Counted from the stretch's first letter, positions 1-9,976 are shown. The stretch is DNA of 64,000 nucleotides from Lactobacillaceae bacterium L1_55_11 (GCA_029433155.1 JAQYTT010000002.1:62001-126000), one strand, 5' to 3'. Made by a program: numbers and translations. The notes: generated by a model not told the origin, from the letters alone.

Positions 1-697
1 CCTGGTTTCCCAGCGGCCAATCAAGAAGACTGGTTTGTTGGTGATTACTTCTGACCGGGGCCTGGTGGGATCTTATAATGCCAACGTCATCAAGCAGACC
101 AATGCTTTAATGAAAAAGCTATCCTTGGATCCTAGTAACACGGCCATCTTGGCTGTAGGTGGTAACGGGGCTGATTTCTACAAGAAGCGTGGCTTTGACG
201 TCGTTTTGGAACACCGTGGTGTTTCTGATGTCCCTAGCTTTAACGAAATCCGCCAGGTGCTAAAGACGGTCATCAGTCTTTATGACAGTGAGGCCTTTGA
301 CGCCTTGCACGTGGTTTACAACCACTTTGTTAACCGGCTGACCAGTGAGTACCGGGATGTTCAGCTTCTGCCTTTGACCAGTGAAACCCTGGCTCAGATG
401 GGTGGGACCGAAGAACACAAGGATATTTATCGGACGCAGAGTGTTTACGAAGTCGAACCGGACACTACCGCGGTCTTAAACGTAATCCTGCCTCAGTTTG
501 CTGAGAGCTTGGTCTACGAGGCGGTCTTGGATGCCAAGACGGCTGAACACGCTGCTTCATCAACGGCAATGAGTGCTGCGACCGATAATGCTAAGGACCT
601 GATTAACAGTCTGAGTCTGCAATATAACCGGGCCCGTCAAGCCGCCATCACGACCGAGATTACTGAAATCACCGGTGGTATGGTTGCCCTTGAATAG
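1..697 (+). CDS. atpG: ATP synthase F1 gamma subunit (5' end cut by window edge)
   Basis: The reading frame is open from base 2 to the TAG at 695-697, giving the last 231 residues of the central rotor shaft of F1-ATPase; about 80 N-terminal residues lie outside the window. The motif [12 protein letters not shown] is the conserved gamma segment, and the C-terminus ([19 protein letters not shown]) is the family's terminal helix that sits inside the alpha/beta hexamer. It is followed after 62 bases by atpD, as in the standard atp operon. No internal start is needed because the frame runs off the window edge. Confidence 0.96.
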   Translation, partial: LVSQRPIKKTGLLVITSDRGLVGSYNANVIKQTNALMKKLSLDPSNTAILAVGGNGADFYKKRGFDVVLEHRGVSDVPSFNEIRQVLKTVISLYDSEAFDALHVVYNHFVNRLTSEYRDVQLLPLTSETLAQMGGTEEHKDIYRTQSVYEVEPDTTAVLNVILPQFAESLVYEAVLDAKTAEHAASSTAMSAATDNAKDLINSLSLQYNRARQAAITTEITEITGGMVALE

Positions 698-747
698 GAT
701 TTGACCTGGTAAAATAAGCTGTTTGCCTTCTTGGCGAACCATAATGA

Positions 748-2160
<1,413 letters not shown>

Positions 2161-2174
2161 GGGGGTAAACTGCA

Positions 2175-2615
2175 ATGGCTGAACAAGCAAACCAAGCCCC
2201 TAGCGGCATCGCGGTTAAGATTGTCACCCCTGAAGGTGATATCTACAGCCAAGATGGCGTGGAGCTAGCGGTGATTAACACCCAGGGCGGCCAGGTCGGT
2301 ATCATGGCCCAGCACGTCCCTGTGCTAGCGGCTTTAACCATCAGTGAAATGGTGATTAAAAAGGATGACCAGCATATTCCCCTGGCTGTTAACGGTGGGG
2401 TCGCTGAGTTTTCTAATAACACCCTGACCGTGGTAGCAGATAGTGCTGAGACCTCGGATCACATCGATGTTTCCCGGGCACAAAACGCCAAGGAACGCGC
2501 TGAGGCCCGGCTGGCCCATGCCCAAGAAGTTAAGGATGAGCACGAGCTGATGCGGGCTCGGGTTGCCTTAATGCGGGCGGTCAACCGAATTCAGGTCGCT
2601 TCAATCAAGCATTAA
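2175..2615 (+). CDS. atpC: ATP synthase F1 epsilon subunit
   Basis: Small regulatory subunit of the F1 stalk, 146 residues. The N-terminal beta-sandwich carries the family signature VKIVTPEGDIYSQDGVELAVINTQGGQ-like region (residues about 14-40), followed by a helical hairpin with the ERAEARLAHA segment. It begins 14 bases after atpD with a GGGGG ribosome site. It is the last gene of the atp operon, since a strong terminator follows immediately. Confidence 0.95.
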   Translation: MAEQANQAPSGIAVKIVTPEGDIYSQDGVELAVINTQGGQVGIMAQHVPVLAALTISEMVIKKDDQHIPLAVNGGVAEFSNNTLTVVADSAETSDHIDVSRAQNAKERAEARLAHAQEVKDEHELMRARVALMRAVNRIQVASIKH

Positions 2616-2621
2616 AAAGCT

Positions 2622-2653
2622 AAAAGCTGGATACTTAGGTATTCAGCTTTTTT
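2622..2653 (+). terminator. Intrinsic terminator of the atp operon
   Basis: A 13-bp stem (2622-2634 with 2639-2651, one G-U pair) and a 4-base loop run into a T tract, seven bases after the atpC stop. Confidence 0.9.
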
Positions 2654-2683
2654 GTGCCGTGAGGATGCTATTGTGACAGCAAC

Positions 2684-2713
2684 TTTACAAAAACTGGTTC
2701 TTTGTCATATAAT
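2684..2713 (+). promoter_or_regulatory. Promoter of the LysM wall-protein gene
   Basis: TTTACA (2684-2689) and a perfect TATAAT (2708-2713) are separated by 18 bases, 65 bases upstream of the ATG at 2778. Confidence 0.75.
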
Positions 2714-2777
2714 TGAAACGCGCTTTACCCTAAGAAGAGTTTTCGAGAATAATTGCCTCAAGCAATAGGAGAGAGAC

Positions 2778-3353
2778 ATGTCCCTCAAACAAACCACGGT
2801 ACTACTGTCAGCCGGCGCTATGGGCGCGGTGATGGTTGCTAGCCAACATCGGGCCAGTGCCGATCAAGTCAATACGCAGACCTATACGGTCCAGTCCGGT
2901 GATACGCTTAGTCAGATTGCCCAGCGCTTTCAAACGACTACAGCGGCCATTGCCAGCAGTAACCAGGTCTTAAACCATGACCAGATTTACGTTGGTCAGC
3001 GCCTGGTTATCCAAAGTGCCAACAACATCAGCAGTGGTGACTGGCTGTCTTATTTCCGCCAGGCCTTAAACCAGGTTGACCAGACGGTAACCCAGGCAAC
3101 CACCCCGGTACAGGACAGTGCTGAAGACGCAGCCTTAAAGACCCTGATTTTCCGTGAATCCAGTGGGAATGTCAACGCGACTAACGGAATTTACTACGGG
3201 ATTGGGCAGTTGTCGCCGCAAAACCGGGCCCGTTACGGTGGGAACACGGCGGACTACAACGACCAGTTACAGGCCATGCAGGCTTATATCCACGACCGCT
3301 ATGGGAGTGCCGTCCAGGCCCTGGCGCACCATGACGCCATGGGTTGGTATTAA
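2778..3353 (+). CDS. Secreted LysM protein with Apf/transglycosylase-like C-terminus
   Basis: A 191-residue exported wall protein. A signal peptide spans residues 1-28 with a likely cut after ASA. One LysM peptidoglycan-binding domain follows (about 35-79, YTVQSGDTLSQIAQRF). A short linker leads to a C-terminal domain (about 115-191) with FRESSGN, GIGQLSP and a final GWY. This is the layout of lactobacillal aggregation-promoting or extracellular APF-like proteins, whose C-terminal fold resembles lytic transglycosylases; Glu in FRESSGN fits the catalytic position. GAGAGA ribosome site, own promoter and own terminator. Enzyme activity is inferred from family similarity. Confidence 0.85.
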   Translation: MSLKQTTVLLSAGAMGAVMVASQHRASADQVNTQTYTVQSGDTLSQIAQRFQTTTAAIASSNQVLNHDQIYVGQRLVIQSANNISSGDWLSYFRQALNQVDQTVTQATTPVQDSAEDAALKTLIFRESSGNVNATNGIYYGIGQLSPQNRARYGGNTADYNDQLQAMQAYIHDRYGSAVQALAHHDAMGWY

Positions 3354-3376
3354 AACGCTTGACAGCGTTTTTTTTC
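3352..3376 (+). terminator. Terminator of the LysM gene, overlapping the tRNA-Glu promoter
   Basis: The AACGCT/AGCGTT stem with loop TGAC and eight T residues starts at the stop codon. Its stem edge and loop spell TTGACA (3359-3364), the -35 of the next promoter. Confidence 0.85.
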
Positions 3377-3387
3377 TTTGCTAGAAT
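3359..3387 (+). promoter_or_regulatory. Promoter of tRNA-Glu
   Basis: Perfect TTGACA (3359-3364), 17-base spacer, TAGAAT (3382-3387). The -35 is built from the terminator hairpin of the upstream gene. A 12-bp hairpin (3394-3421, two G-U pairs) occupies the tRNA 5' leader, starting near the expected transcription start. Confidence 0.85.
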
Positions 3388-3431
3388 TTAATAGTTGTTC
3401 ACCGGGTTACCGGTGGGCAACAACTGACCAC

Positions 3432-3503
3432 GGCCCGTTGGTCAAGTGGCTAAGACGCTGCCCTTTCACGGCGGAATCGAGAGTTCGATTCTCTCACGGG
3501 CTA
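3432..3503 (+). tRNA. tRNA-Glu (anticodon TTC)
   Basis: A 72-base cloverleaf: acceptor GGCCCGT pairs with ACGGGCT (one G-U), the anticodon loop is CTTTCAC with TTC, and the T arm carries GTTCGATTC. The 3' CCA is not encoded. It has its own promoter and terminator. Confidence 0.96.
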
Positions 3504-3506
3504 CTA

Positions 3507-3539
3507 AAAACCCGCAACCATTTCGGTTGCGGGTTTTTT
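3507..3539 (+). terminator. Terminator after tRNA-Glu
   Basis: Stem CCCGCAACC/GGTTGCGGG with loop ATTTC and six T residues. The same stem recurs at 3853-3875. Confidence 0.92.
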
Positions 3540-3573
3540 GATTACTAAGGGACATACTATCAGGAGCAGATGG

Positions 3574-3846
3574 ATGGCCGACAAAGAAAATAATGATTTC
3601 CCCCTGGATCACGTCAAGTCAAAAGCTGATATTTACCCGCAACTGGGCAAGTTTATCGCGGCTGAAATTGGTATTAATTTGGGCATGCTGATTGTCAATG
3701 TCCGTAAAATTGGCATCGGCCACATTTTTGATACGAAGGCTTGGCACTGGCCGACAATCGGACTGGCCCTGGTCATTGATGTTGTTTTGATTGTCTTAGC
3801 CTATCTGTTCCTGCGGATCTGGGTGAAATACCGCCCCAAGAACTAA
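3574..3846 (+). CDS. Small two-TM membrane protein, unknown function
   Basis: 90 residues from the ATG at 3574, chosen because AGGAG (3562-3566) sits 7 bases upstream; the longer frame from 3538 starts inside the tRNA terminator. The N-terminal 30 residues are charged. Two hydrophobic segments follow (about residues 30-50 and 60-82, the second VIDVVLIVLAYLFLRIWV) with a basic tail. Only 34 bases separate the tRNA-Glu terminator from the start, so there is no room for a clean independent promoter and expression may depend on read-through. No family recognised. Confidence 0.75.
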   Translation: MADKENNDFPLDHVKSKADIYPQLGKFIAAEIGINLGMLIVNVRKIGIGHIFDTKAWHWPTIGLALVIDVVLIVLAYLFLRIWVKYRPKN

Positions 3847-3848
3847 TA

Positions 3849-3881
3849 AAAACCCGCAACCAATCCGGTTGCGGGTTTTAA
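3849..3881. terminator. Terminator between the small membrane gene and panE
   Basis: Stem CCCGCAACC/GGTTGCGGG (3853-3861 and 3867-3875). A-rich and T-rich flanks allow it to serve both converging genes. Confidence 0.85.
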
Positions 3882-3889
3882 TGTTTTAA

Positions 3890-4885
3890 TTAAGCACCCT
3901 TGTAGTCAGGGGCCAACTTGTTGATTGGTGGGTTGAACTGGCGCATTGCCTCGGCCAGGTGCACGAAGTTCGTGACCAGACGCTGGTTAGGCGCCGCAAC
4001 GCCGTGCTTTTCAGCCAGGTCAGCAATCCAGCCGTTGATGTAATCAACTTCGGTTGGACGGCCTTTAACGAAGTCCTGGTACATGGATGGGAAGTGCAGT
4101 GGGTTAGCCACCGTGGAAACGTAGTCCACCTGCTGAACCATTTCGTCACGGGTTTCATTGAGGCGGTAGCCAGCGGCTTCAGCAGCATCGTAGGCTTCAT
4201 CAATCAAAGGACGGGCGATACCTTCCAGGAAGTTATCGTAGGCCATCAACTGGCCCATTCGGGACTGGAACATGGTTGCGATTGAGTTTTCCACGGCGTT
4301 GAAGAAGACCTTGGTCAACAGCGTACCCATGAAGTTGTCACTGTATGATGGGTTCAGGTTAGCAGCCTGGAAGTCCTTTTGGACGGCGTCCATGACTTCA
4401 GAAGGCTTTTCGGTCAGGTTGGCATAGACTGAAGAACCAGCACCCGGCTTACCCATGAAGTCAACGTCACCGTAATCGTTAAGAACGGTGGCAATCATGG
4501 CCGTACCACCGATGATGTGCTCATCGTCGAAGTACTTTTGCAGCTTTTCAATGTGACCCATGCCGTTCATGGCCCCCAGAGCAGTTTGGTGCTTCTTAAA
4601 CTTAGAAGCTAACCGTTCCAGCGTGTCAGCCAATTGCATCTGCTTCATGAAGAAGATCCAAACATCGGGGTCACCCTCGTATTCTTCGGGTGAGTAGATG
4701 TTAACTGACACCTTGTGCCGGTCTTCATGGTCACGGGACTGCCAAACGGTGTTGCCCTGCTCGCGAATCTTGTTCAAGCTGGCATCAGTAGGCTCAACGA
4801 AGTCCACCGGTACGCCGGCCTGTTCCTGTAGTAAAATTCCGTATCGGAGCCCCATGGCTCCAGCACCAACCACTGTGTATTTCAT
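3890..4885 (-). CDS. panE: 2-dehydropantoate 2-reductase / PanE-type 2-oxoacid reductase
   Basis: A 331-residue NADPH-dependent ketopantoate reductase family member (ApbA/PanE). The Rossmann motif GAGAMG is at residues 7-12; the C-terminal domain has the family block GRPTEVDYINGW with a downstream P-N-Q. The canonical role is reduction of ketopantoate to pantoate for CoA synthesis. In some lactic acid bacteria PanE homologues reduce branched-chain 2-oxoacids to hydroxyacids, so substrate is uncertain. GGAGGA ribosome site. It is single, divergent from trpS, with no other pantothenate gene nearby. Confidence 0.85.
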   Translation of the reverse strand: MKYTVVGAGAMGLRYGILLQEQAGVPVDFVEPTDASLNKIREQGNTVWQSRDHEDRHKVSVNIYSPEEYEGDPDVWIFFMKQMQLADTLERLASKFKKHQTALGAMNGMGHIEKLQKYFDDEHIIGGTAMIATVLNDYGDVDFMGKPGAGSSVYANLTEKPSEVMDAVQKDFQAANLNPSYSDNFMGTLLTKVFFNAVENSIATMFQSRMGQLMAYDNFLEGIARPLIDEAYDAAEAAGYRLNETRDEMVQQVDYVSTVANPLHFPSMYQDFVKGRPTEVDYINGWIADLAEKHGVAAPNQRLVTNFVHLAEAMRQFNPPINKLAPDYKGA

Positions 4886-4963
4886 GCTGTACTTCCTCCT
4901 ATTTAAATGAAAAGATTTTAATCTTACCCTGAAAATAATAGCACTTTAGCCAATGAAATGAAA

Positions 4964-4992
4964 CTGCAAGCACTTCGGTTTTTCGCTATAAT
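4964..4992 (+). promoter_or_regulatory. Promoter of trpS
   Basis: Perfect TATAAT at 4987-4992, with a weak -35 (CTGCAA, 4964-4969) 17 bases upstream and 29 bases before the ATG. I see no T-box features in the short leader. Confidence 0.65.
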
Positions 4993-5021
4993 ATTGGTGA
5001 TAAAGCGGCCAAGGAGAAAAC

Positions 5022-6041
5022 ATGGCAAAAGAAATTTACTTAACTGGAGACCGGCCCACTGGTCGCCTCCACATCGGACACTACATTGGCTCCCTGCGTA
5101 ACCGGGTGGCCATGCAAAATAGCGGCGACTATCAGCCCTTCGTGATGATTGCCGACACTCAGGCCTTTACGGATAATGCCCGCGATCCAGAAAAGATCCG
5201 GCGTTCACTGACGGAAGTAGCTTTGGACTATTTGGCAGTTGGGATTGACCCCAGCAAGACGACCATCCTGGTCCAGTCACAAATCCATGGACTACCAGAG
5301 TTGACCGAGTACTTCATGAACTTAGTTTCGGTAGCGCGTTTGCAGCGGAACCCGACCGTTAAGGCCGAGATTCAGCAAAAGGGCTTTGGGGAAAGTATCC
5401 CAGCCGGCTTTTTGACCTACCCGGTTTCCCAGGCGGCTGACATTGCCATCTTTAAGGCCACCAAGGTGCCGGTTGGCGATGACCAGGAGCCCATGCTGGA
5501 ACAAACCCGGGAACTGGTCCGTTCCTTTAACAACGCTTACCAAACCGATGTCTTAGTTGAGCCCCAGGGCGTCTTCCCCCCTAAGGGGGAGGGACGTCTA
5601 CCCGGCATTGATGGCAATGCCAAGATGTCCAAGTCTTTGAACAACGGGATTTACATTGGCGATGACGCTGATACCCTGGCCAAGAAGGTTAAGTCGATGT
5701 ACACCGACCCAACCCACATCAATATCGATGATCCAGGGCACGTGGAAGGCAACGTGGTCTTCACCTACTTGGATATCTTCGACCCAGATAAGCAGCGGGT
5801 CCAAGATCTTAAGGAGCACTACCAGGCCGGTGGCCTGGGCGACATGAAGCTCAAAAAGCATCTGATTGAGGTGATGGAAGTCCACATGAAGCCAATTCGT
5901 GAGCGGCGAGAAGCCTACGCTAAGGATATTCCAGCAGTCATGGATATCTTAAAGAAAGGTTCAGACCATGCCAATGAGGTTGCCGAAGCAACCATGGAAC
6001 AGGTCCGTCATGCCATGGGTATTGATTACTTTGCGAAATAA
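5022..6041 (+). CDS. trpS: Tryptophanyl-tRNA synthetase
   Basis: A 339-residue class Ic aminoacyl-tRNA synthetase charging tRNA-Trp. HIGH is at residues 17-20 (GRLHIGHYIGS) and KMSKS in NAKMSKSLNNG (about residue 202). Length and domains are normal. AAGGAG precedes the ATG by 7 bases. It is monocistronic, with its own promoter and a terminator right after the stop. I see no cysteine in the protein. Confidence 0.97.
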   Translation: MAKEIYLTGDRPTGRLHIGHYIGSLRNRVAMQNSGDYQPFVMIADTQAFTDNARDPEKIRRSLTEVALDYLAVGIDPSKTTILVQSQIHGLPELTEYFMNLVSVARLQRNPTVKAEIQQKGFGESIPAGFLTYPVSQAADIAIFKATKVPVGDDQEPMLEQTRELVRSFNNAYQTDVLVEPQGVFPPKGEGRLPGIDGNAKMSKSLNNGIYIGDDADTLAKKVKSMYTDPTHINIDDPGHVEGNVVFTYLDIFDPDKQRVQDLKEHYQAGGLGDMKLKKHLIEVMEVHMKPIRERREAYAKDIPAVMDILKKGSDHANEVAEATMEQVRHAMGIDYFAK

Positions 6042-6069
6042 AAAGCCAACCATTCGGTTGGCTTTTTTT
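6040..6069 (+). terminator. Terminator of trpS
   Basis: Stem AGCCAACC/GGTTGGCT, loop ATTC and seven T residues overlap the trpS stop region. Confidence 0.9.
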
Positions 6070-6083
6070 GATGTTGACTGAAA

Positions 6084-7460
6084 CTACTGCCTTTGGCCGC
6101 TCACGGTAGTGTTCGTCCGGCCACTACTTGGCGTGGTGGGCACCGCCGCCCTTGAGGTAGCCGTACGGGCACTAGCGCTGGGTGCAGTGGTACCAGAATA
6201 GGTCTGCCCAGGGTTGGCATAAGTGGTGGCCGGTGAACCAGTTGAACCATTGCTACCGGGAGTGGTGCCGCTTGTGCCGGCCGATTGGCTGGTACTGCTG
6301 TCGTCACTACCTTCGCTGTGGTTAGCCCCGTTTTCCAGGCGTTTAGCGAGCTGCTGATTGGCCTCGGGCACCTGACCGCCAAACATTGGCCCGGTTTCGG
6401 CCGCCTTGATACCCAGTTCCTTGCGAACCAAGTCAGTGATGCGCTGCTTTTCCTTGGTTGGCACAACCTCATAGTAGATGGCCTTGCCAGTACTGTCAGG
6501 GATGGTCTGGGTTTCACCCTGAAGGTGCTGGGTTTCGATGTCATTGCGGGCCGCTGAATAACGTTGGGCCAGCTTGGTCATGTCACCGAAGGTAAAGCTG
6601 GTCTGGACATTACTGCTGATGGTGTCCATGAATTTGTCATTGAGCAGGTTGCTGGCATGGCTGGCCTTGCGGATCAGGGCTTCTAGGACCAGGCGCTGCC
6701 GCTGCTGTCGACCATAATCGCCGTCTGGATCATCGTAGCGCATCCGGGAGAAGGCCAGGGCGGCATCACCGGTCATCACGTCCGAGCTGGCTGACCAGGT
6801 TTGGCCGTTATCATCGGAGTGCTCGTAGTAGGCACTGCCCTTGTGGAAACGGTACAGGTTGGGACCGTAGGAATGAGCCGTGTCTTGGCTGTACTGGAAG
6901 TCCAGCGGCGACTTCACGCTGACCCCACCAACCTGGTTAACCATTTTTTCCAAGCCGCCCATGTTAATCAGGGCGTAACCATCGACGGGGACATTGAGAT
7001 AGTCTTGGACGGTTTTAATGGCCGTGGTGGTGTCGCCTAGGGAATAGGCGGCATTAATTTTTTCTGGGAAGGTGCTTTCATAACCGTCAACGGCCACCAC
7101 CGCATCCCGGGGAATGGAAATGAGGGTCGTTTTTTCGGTCTTGGGATTAATGGTGACCAGCATCATCGAGTCGGTCCGGCCGCGGTCCGTTCGACCCAGT
7201 TCGCCGGTGTCAGTTCCTAGTAACAGGACTGAAATCGGCCGTCCGGCCGCTAGGAGTGAAGACAGGGAGCGGTCCTGGTTATTGACCTGGGTGCCCTTGT
7301 AAGTTTTGTCGATGACGCTTTTGGCGCGGTGAATGCTGAAAAAAGCAATCAGGGACAGGATGACGACCAGGACGCCACTGATGGCTAGGATGCGATTGCG
7401 CCATTTATAGCGGTTGGGCACGGGATGGCGGGTGACCCGGGATTCTAGTTGCTCTGCCAT
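6084..7460 (-). CDS. LytR-CpsA-Psr (LCP) family cell-wall glycopolymer ligase
   Basis: 458 residues: a short cytoplasmic N-terminus, one TM helix (about 25-45), then an extracellular LCP domain (about 75-320) with VLLLGTDTGELGRTDRGRTD, SIPRD and the arginine-rich FSRMRYDDPDGDYGRQQRQR block that binds polyprenyl-pyrophosphate substrates. The last 90 residues are a Ser/Thr/Gly/Pro-rich low-complexity tail, probably wall-spanning. LCP enzymes attach teichoic acids or polysaccharides to peptidoglycan. It is monocistronic and convergent with trpS. The acceptor polymer cannot be told from sequence. Confidence 0.92.
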   Translation of the reverse strand: MAEQLESRVTRHPVPNRYKWRNRILAISGVLVVILSLIAFFSIHRAKSVIDKTYKGTQVNNQDRSLSSLLAAGRPISVLLLGTDTGELGRTDRGRTDSMMLVTINPKTEKTTLISIPRDAVVAVDGYESTFPEKINAAYSLGDTTTAIKTVQDYLNVPVDGYALINMGGLEKMVNQVGGVSVKSPLDFQYSQDTAHSYGPNLYRFHKGSAYYEHSDDNGQTWSASSDVMTGDAALAFSRMRYDDPDGDYGRQQRQRLVLEALIRKASHASNLLNDKFMDTISSNVQTSFTFGDMTKLAQRYSAARNDIETQHLQGETQTIPDSTGKAIYYEVVPTKEKQRITDLVRKELGIKAAETGPMFGGQVPEANQQLAKRLENGANHSEGSDDSSTSQSAGTSGTTPGSNGSTGSPATTYANPGQTYSGTTAPSASARTATSRAAVPTTPSSGRTNTTVSGQRQ

Positions 7461-7609
7461 GCTACTGAACCTTGCTCCCTTTCTAGAAATAAAACAATTT
7501 GGGTCTAATTATGCCATAAAGACCAGGGGGATGCTGCAAAATGGGCCTATTCCGGCTAGAATTAAACTTATTATAAGAAATGCTTAGGGTTTAAGGGAAT
7601 GTGGTAGGT

Positions 7610-8698
7610 ATGCGGGCACTGGTTAGCGCTAATTTAATGACCAAGGTGATGGACGGTCTGCTCTACGCCTTTGCGACGACCTACATTCTCGCCCAGGGCG
7701 TCCACAATAACTTGGTCGTAATCCTGGTGGTGGCGACGGCGACCCTGCTGACCTTTTGGGATAACTGGCGGCAGGGATTGCTGGCCCGCCTGACCGTGGG
7801 TCAGTGGCTGTTGGTCTTAGGCGTTAACTACCTATTACTCGCCGGATTAGGACTAGGTGGTCAAAGTTGGCTCTGGCTGCTAGTGGTGGTTCTAATTCAC
7901 GGGGTCGCCTATAGTGCCCTGGGATCAATTTTAAATCATCAGATGATTGGGCAGGCTGATAATCTCCAGCGGGGCTTGCTCAACTATACGACGCTAAATA
8001 CCTGGAGTACTTTGATTGGCTTTGTAATTGGTACCAGTCTCGGCCGGCAGTCACCGTTGGTGGTTAGCGGTGTCCTGTTGTTTTTATTGATTTTGGCGTC
8101 TTTGGTGCTGTGGGCAAAGGATCCAGCGGTGCTGAGCCTAAAGGTGCCACCAATTCAATCTGAAGATGCTGGTCGGCCTACTATTCAGGCCAAAGGTTAC
8201 TTTTGGATTTTAGGGGTGATGGCGGCGACTACCGCAATCTGGGTGCCAGAATTGGTGGCAGCCTACCAGCGCCAGGGCCTGGGACCGGTCTGGCTACCCT
8301 TTGTCCTGCCCGGCCTAGTGGCCCTAATGATTTTGTGGTTCTTTCGCCGTTACCGAGCTCATTTTGACCGGCTGAGCTATGGACTTTATGCGGCGGTTAC
8401 CATCCTGTTCTTTCTGGCCTGGCAGGGGCGCTGGCATTTATTGTTGGCTACGCTTATTTTTTCGGTCCTGGTTGGTATCGGTCAGTTGGCCCAAACAACC
8501 ATCCGGCGGCAATACTTTGAGGCCAACCAGGAACTGAGTCGACCCCTGGTCTTGCAGTCCCTGTCCGTTAACAACGAGCTCTTTTTGGTCATCATTAGTT
8601 TGTGTCAGTACGGTCATTTGAACATGGGTCTGGTCGTGCTGGTGTTGAATTTGGGTTCAATTGCCTATCTGCTGCTGCGGCCGGGCAATCAGCCCTAA
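7610..8698 (+). CDS. Polytopic membrane protein, MFS-like
   Basis: A very hydrophobic protein of about 362 residues with roughly 10-11 TM segments and short charged loops (NLQRGLLNYTTLNTW, FRRYRAHFDRLSYG). Overall pattern resembles a shortened major facilitator family protein, but I see no diagnostic motif, so substrate is unknown. The frame also allows a GTG at 7601; ATG 7610 is preferred because AAGGGA (7593-7598) is better spaced from it. It is divergent from the LCP gene and convergent with the anchored protein that follows. Confidence 0.65.
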   Translation: MRALVSANLMTKVMDGLLYAFATTYILAQGVHNNLVVILVVATATLLTFWDNWRQGLLARLTVGQWLLVLGVNYLLLAGLGLGGQSWLWLLVVVLIHGVAYSALGSILNHQMIGQADNLQRGLLNYTTLNTWSTLIGFVIGTSLGRQSPLVVSGVLLFLLILASLVLWAKDPAVLSLKVPPIQSEDAGRPTIQAKGYFWILGVMAATTAIWVPELVAAYQRQGLGPVWLPFVLPGLVALMILWFFRRYRAHFDRLSYGLYAAVTILFFLAWQGRWHLLLATLIFSVLVGIGQLAQTTIRRQYFEANQELSRPLVLQSLSVNNELFLVIISLCQYGHLNMGLVVLVLNLGSIAYLLLRPGNQP

Positions 8699-8699
8699 C

Positions 8700-9173
8700 T
8701 TAGTTAAGTCGGTGCCATTCGCCATTTGGATAAACCTGGTAGTAGCCAATGGTGCCACCGGCCCCGTTTTGGAGGACACTTTTGAGGTCCCGTAATTGCA
8801 CGATGTAGTAGGAGCCACTGGCATCCTGCTTGAATTCGGCCCCACCGCTGATATCGCTGTTATTCTGGTAGCCCAGCTGTTGCTCGACATAGGAGACGGC
8901 CTGGTCGTTGGAGTTGATTAAGGCCGGGCTACTTGGTGACTGGGCTTGAGTGCTGCTAGCTGACTGTGAATTATCTGGTTGAGTGGACGTAGCTGAGGAA
9001 GCTGCCAGGGTGCTAGTTGAACTCGAACTCGTATTGCTCTGGGCTCGGTGGCTGCTTTTGACCGAAGTCGACTGACTGTGGTGGTCGTGCTGGCCGGTTT
9101 GGTCAAAGTGCCAGATTAAACCGGCAGCGGCGGCGATTACCAGGATAATGGCAGGGATGATATATTTTTTCAA
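8700..9173 (-). CDS. Membrane-anchored Ser/Thr-rich surface protein, unknown function
   Basis: A TTG start at 9173 is chosen because GGGAG lies 7 bases upstream; the in-frame ATG at 9206 has no ribosome site. The resulting 157 residues have an uncleavable N-terminal TM helix (KKYIIPAIILVIAAAAGLIW), a long Ser/Thr/Gln-rich linker and a compact C-terminal domain of about 65 residues (from QAVSYVEQQLGYQ) ending in a WHRLN motif. There is no lipobox cysteine. This resembles small wall-facing proteins common in lactobacilli; no function assigned. Confidence 0.7.
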   Translation of the reverse strand: MKKYIIPAIILVIAAAAGLIWHFDQTGQHDHHSQSTSVKSSHRAQSNTSSSSTSTLAASSATSTQPDNSQSASSTQAQSPSSPALINSNDQAVSYVEQQLGYQNNSDISGGAEFKQDASGSYYIVQLRDLKSVLQNGAGGTIGYYQVYPNGEWHRLN

Positions 9174-9319
9174 AGTCTTGCTCCCAATTCTTTTTAGACC
9201 CAGCATAGCAGAAAAAGTGGGGGTAAACTGATGAATTTGGACCGGTTAAGCCTGGTCGCTTTTAGCCAGTAAAACGTTTAAAATAAAACCGTTACATTAG
9301 GACTAGTTAGGAGGGCGCC

Positions 9320-9976
9320 ATGCTGATACCAGCGGACCGGTTTCGTAAAATTTTAACCATCATCTTTGGGGCGCTCTTTGCCTTCCTAGCCCTAGAAGTC
9401 CGTTTTCGCGGGACCTTTGTTCAGGTCTTAGATAGCCTAGCAGCCCTGGCTGTGCAAAACGGGGTGGCCCCGCGCCTGCACCCACTCTTGGTCGTGTTAG
9501 GCTGGGCGGACCACTTTTTAGTGGTGCTCTTGGCGACAGTTCTTTTGTATCTATTCTTACGAATGGTAGACTACCGGCTAGCCGCTAACTGGTTTTTGGT
9601 TAACCAGGTTGTCCTGGTGCTCCTATCATTAGTGCTGAGTGTCTTAATCAAATTAGACTATGTCGGTGGTTGGGTCTTAACCGGACTGATGCCGGATGTA
9701 GACTTACTGGCCTGGCTTTATCTTCTCTTAAACTTGGTCGGAATCGTCTTCACCCGCCTCTTTCACAACACGGCGGTCCGCTTGGTCGCCGTCGGGGTCG
9801 TGACTCTTTTCTGGCTGGGATTGCTGCTAGCTCAAATGGGCACCCCGGAGATGCCCCTGTCCAGTGGCCTGGGTGCTTTGACCCTGGGCTATGCCTGGTG
9901 GCAGTGGCAGGAACGGCTCTACCGCCGCTTTGGTAAACACTGGCAGCAGCTCTTCCAAATTGACGGCCGTCTTTAA
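9320..9976 (+). CDS. Six-TM membrane protein, weakly PAP2-like, unknown function
   Basis: 218 residues with about six TM helices. The spacing of helices and the WADHFLVVLLATVLLY segment recall membrane PAP2 phosphatases, but the KX6RP, PSGH and SRX5H catalytic motifs are absent, so it is at best a non-catalytic relative. AGGAGG ribosome site, ATG start. The gene ends inside the promoter of the downstream lysine riboswitch. Confidence 0.6.
   Translation: MLIPADRFRKILTIIFGALFAFLALEVRFRGTFVQVLDSLAALAVQNGVAPRLHPLLVVLGWADHFLVVLLATVLLYLFLRMVDYRLAANWFLVNQVVLVLLSLVLSVLIKLDYVGGWVLTGLMPDVDLLAWLYLLLNLVGIVFTRLFHNTAVRLVAVGVVTLFWLGLLLAQMGTPEMPLSSGLGALTLGYAWWQWQERLYRRFGKHWQQLFQIDGRL

Noticed and set aside
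3886-4285. Open frames on both strands inside panE
   Set aside because: Shadow frames of a well-supported gene with no start signals or family match.
9320-9976. PAP2 family phosphatase
   Set aside because: Hydrophobic pattern is similar but all three catalytic motifs are missing.
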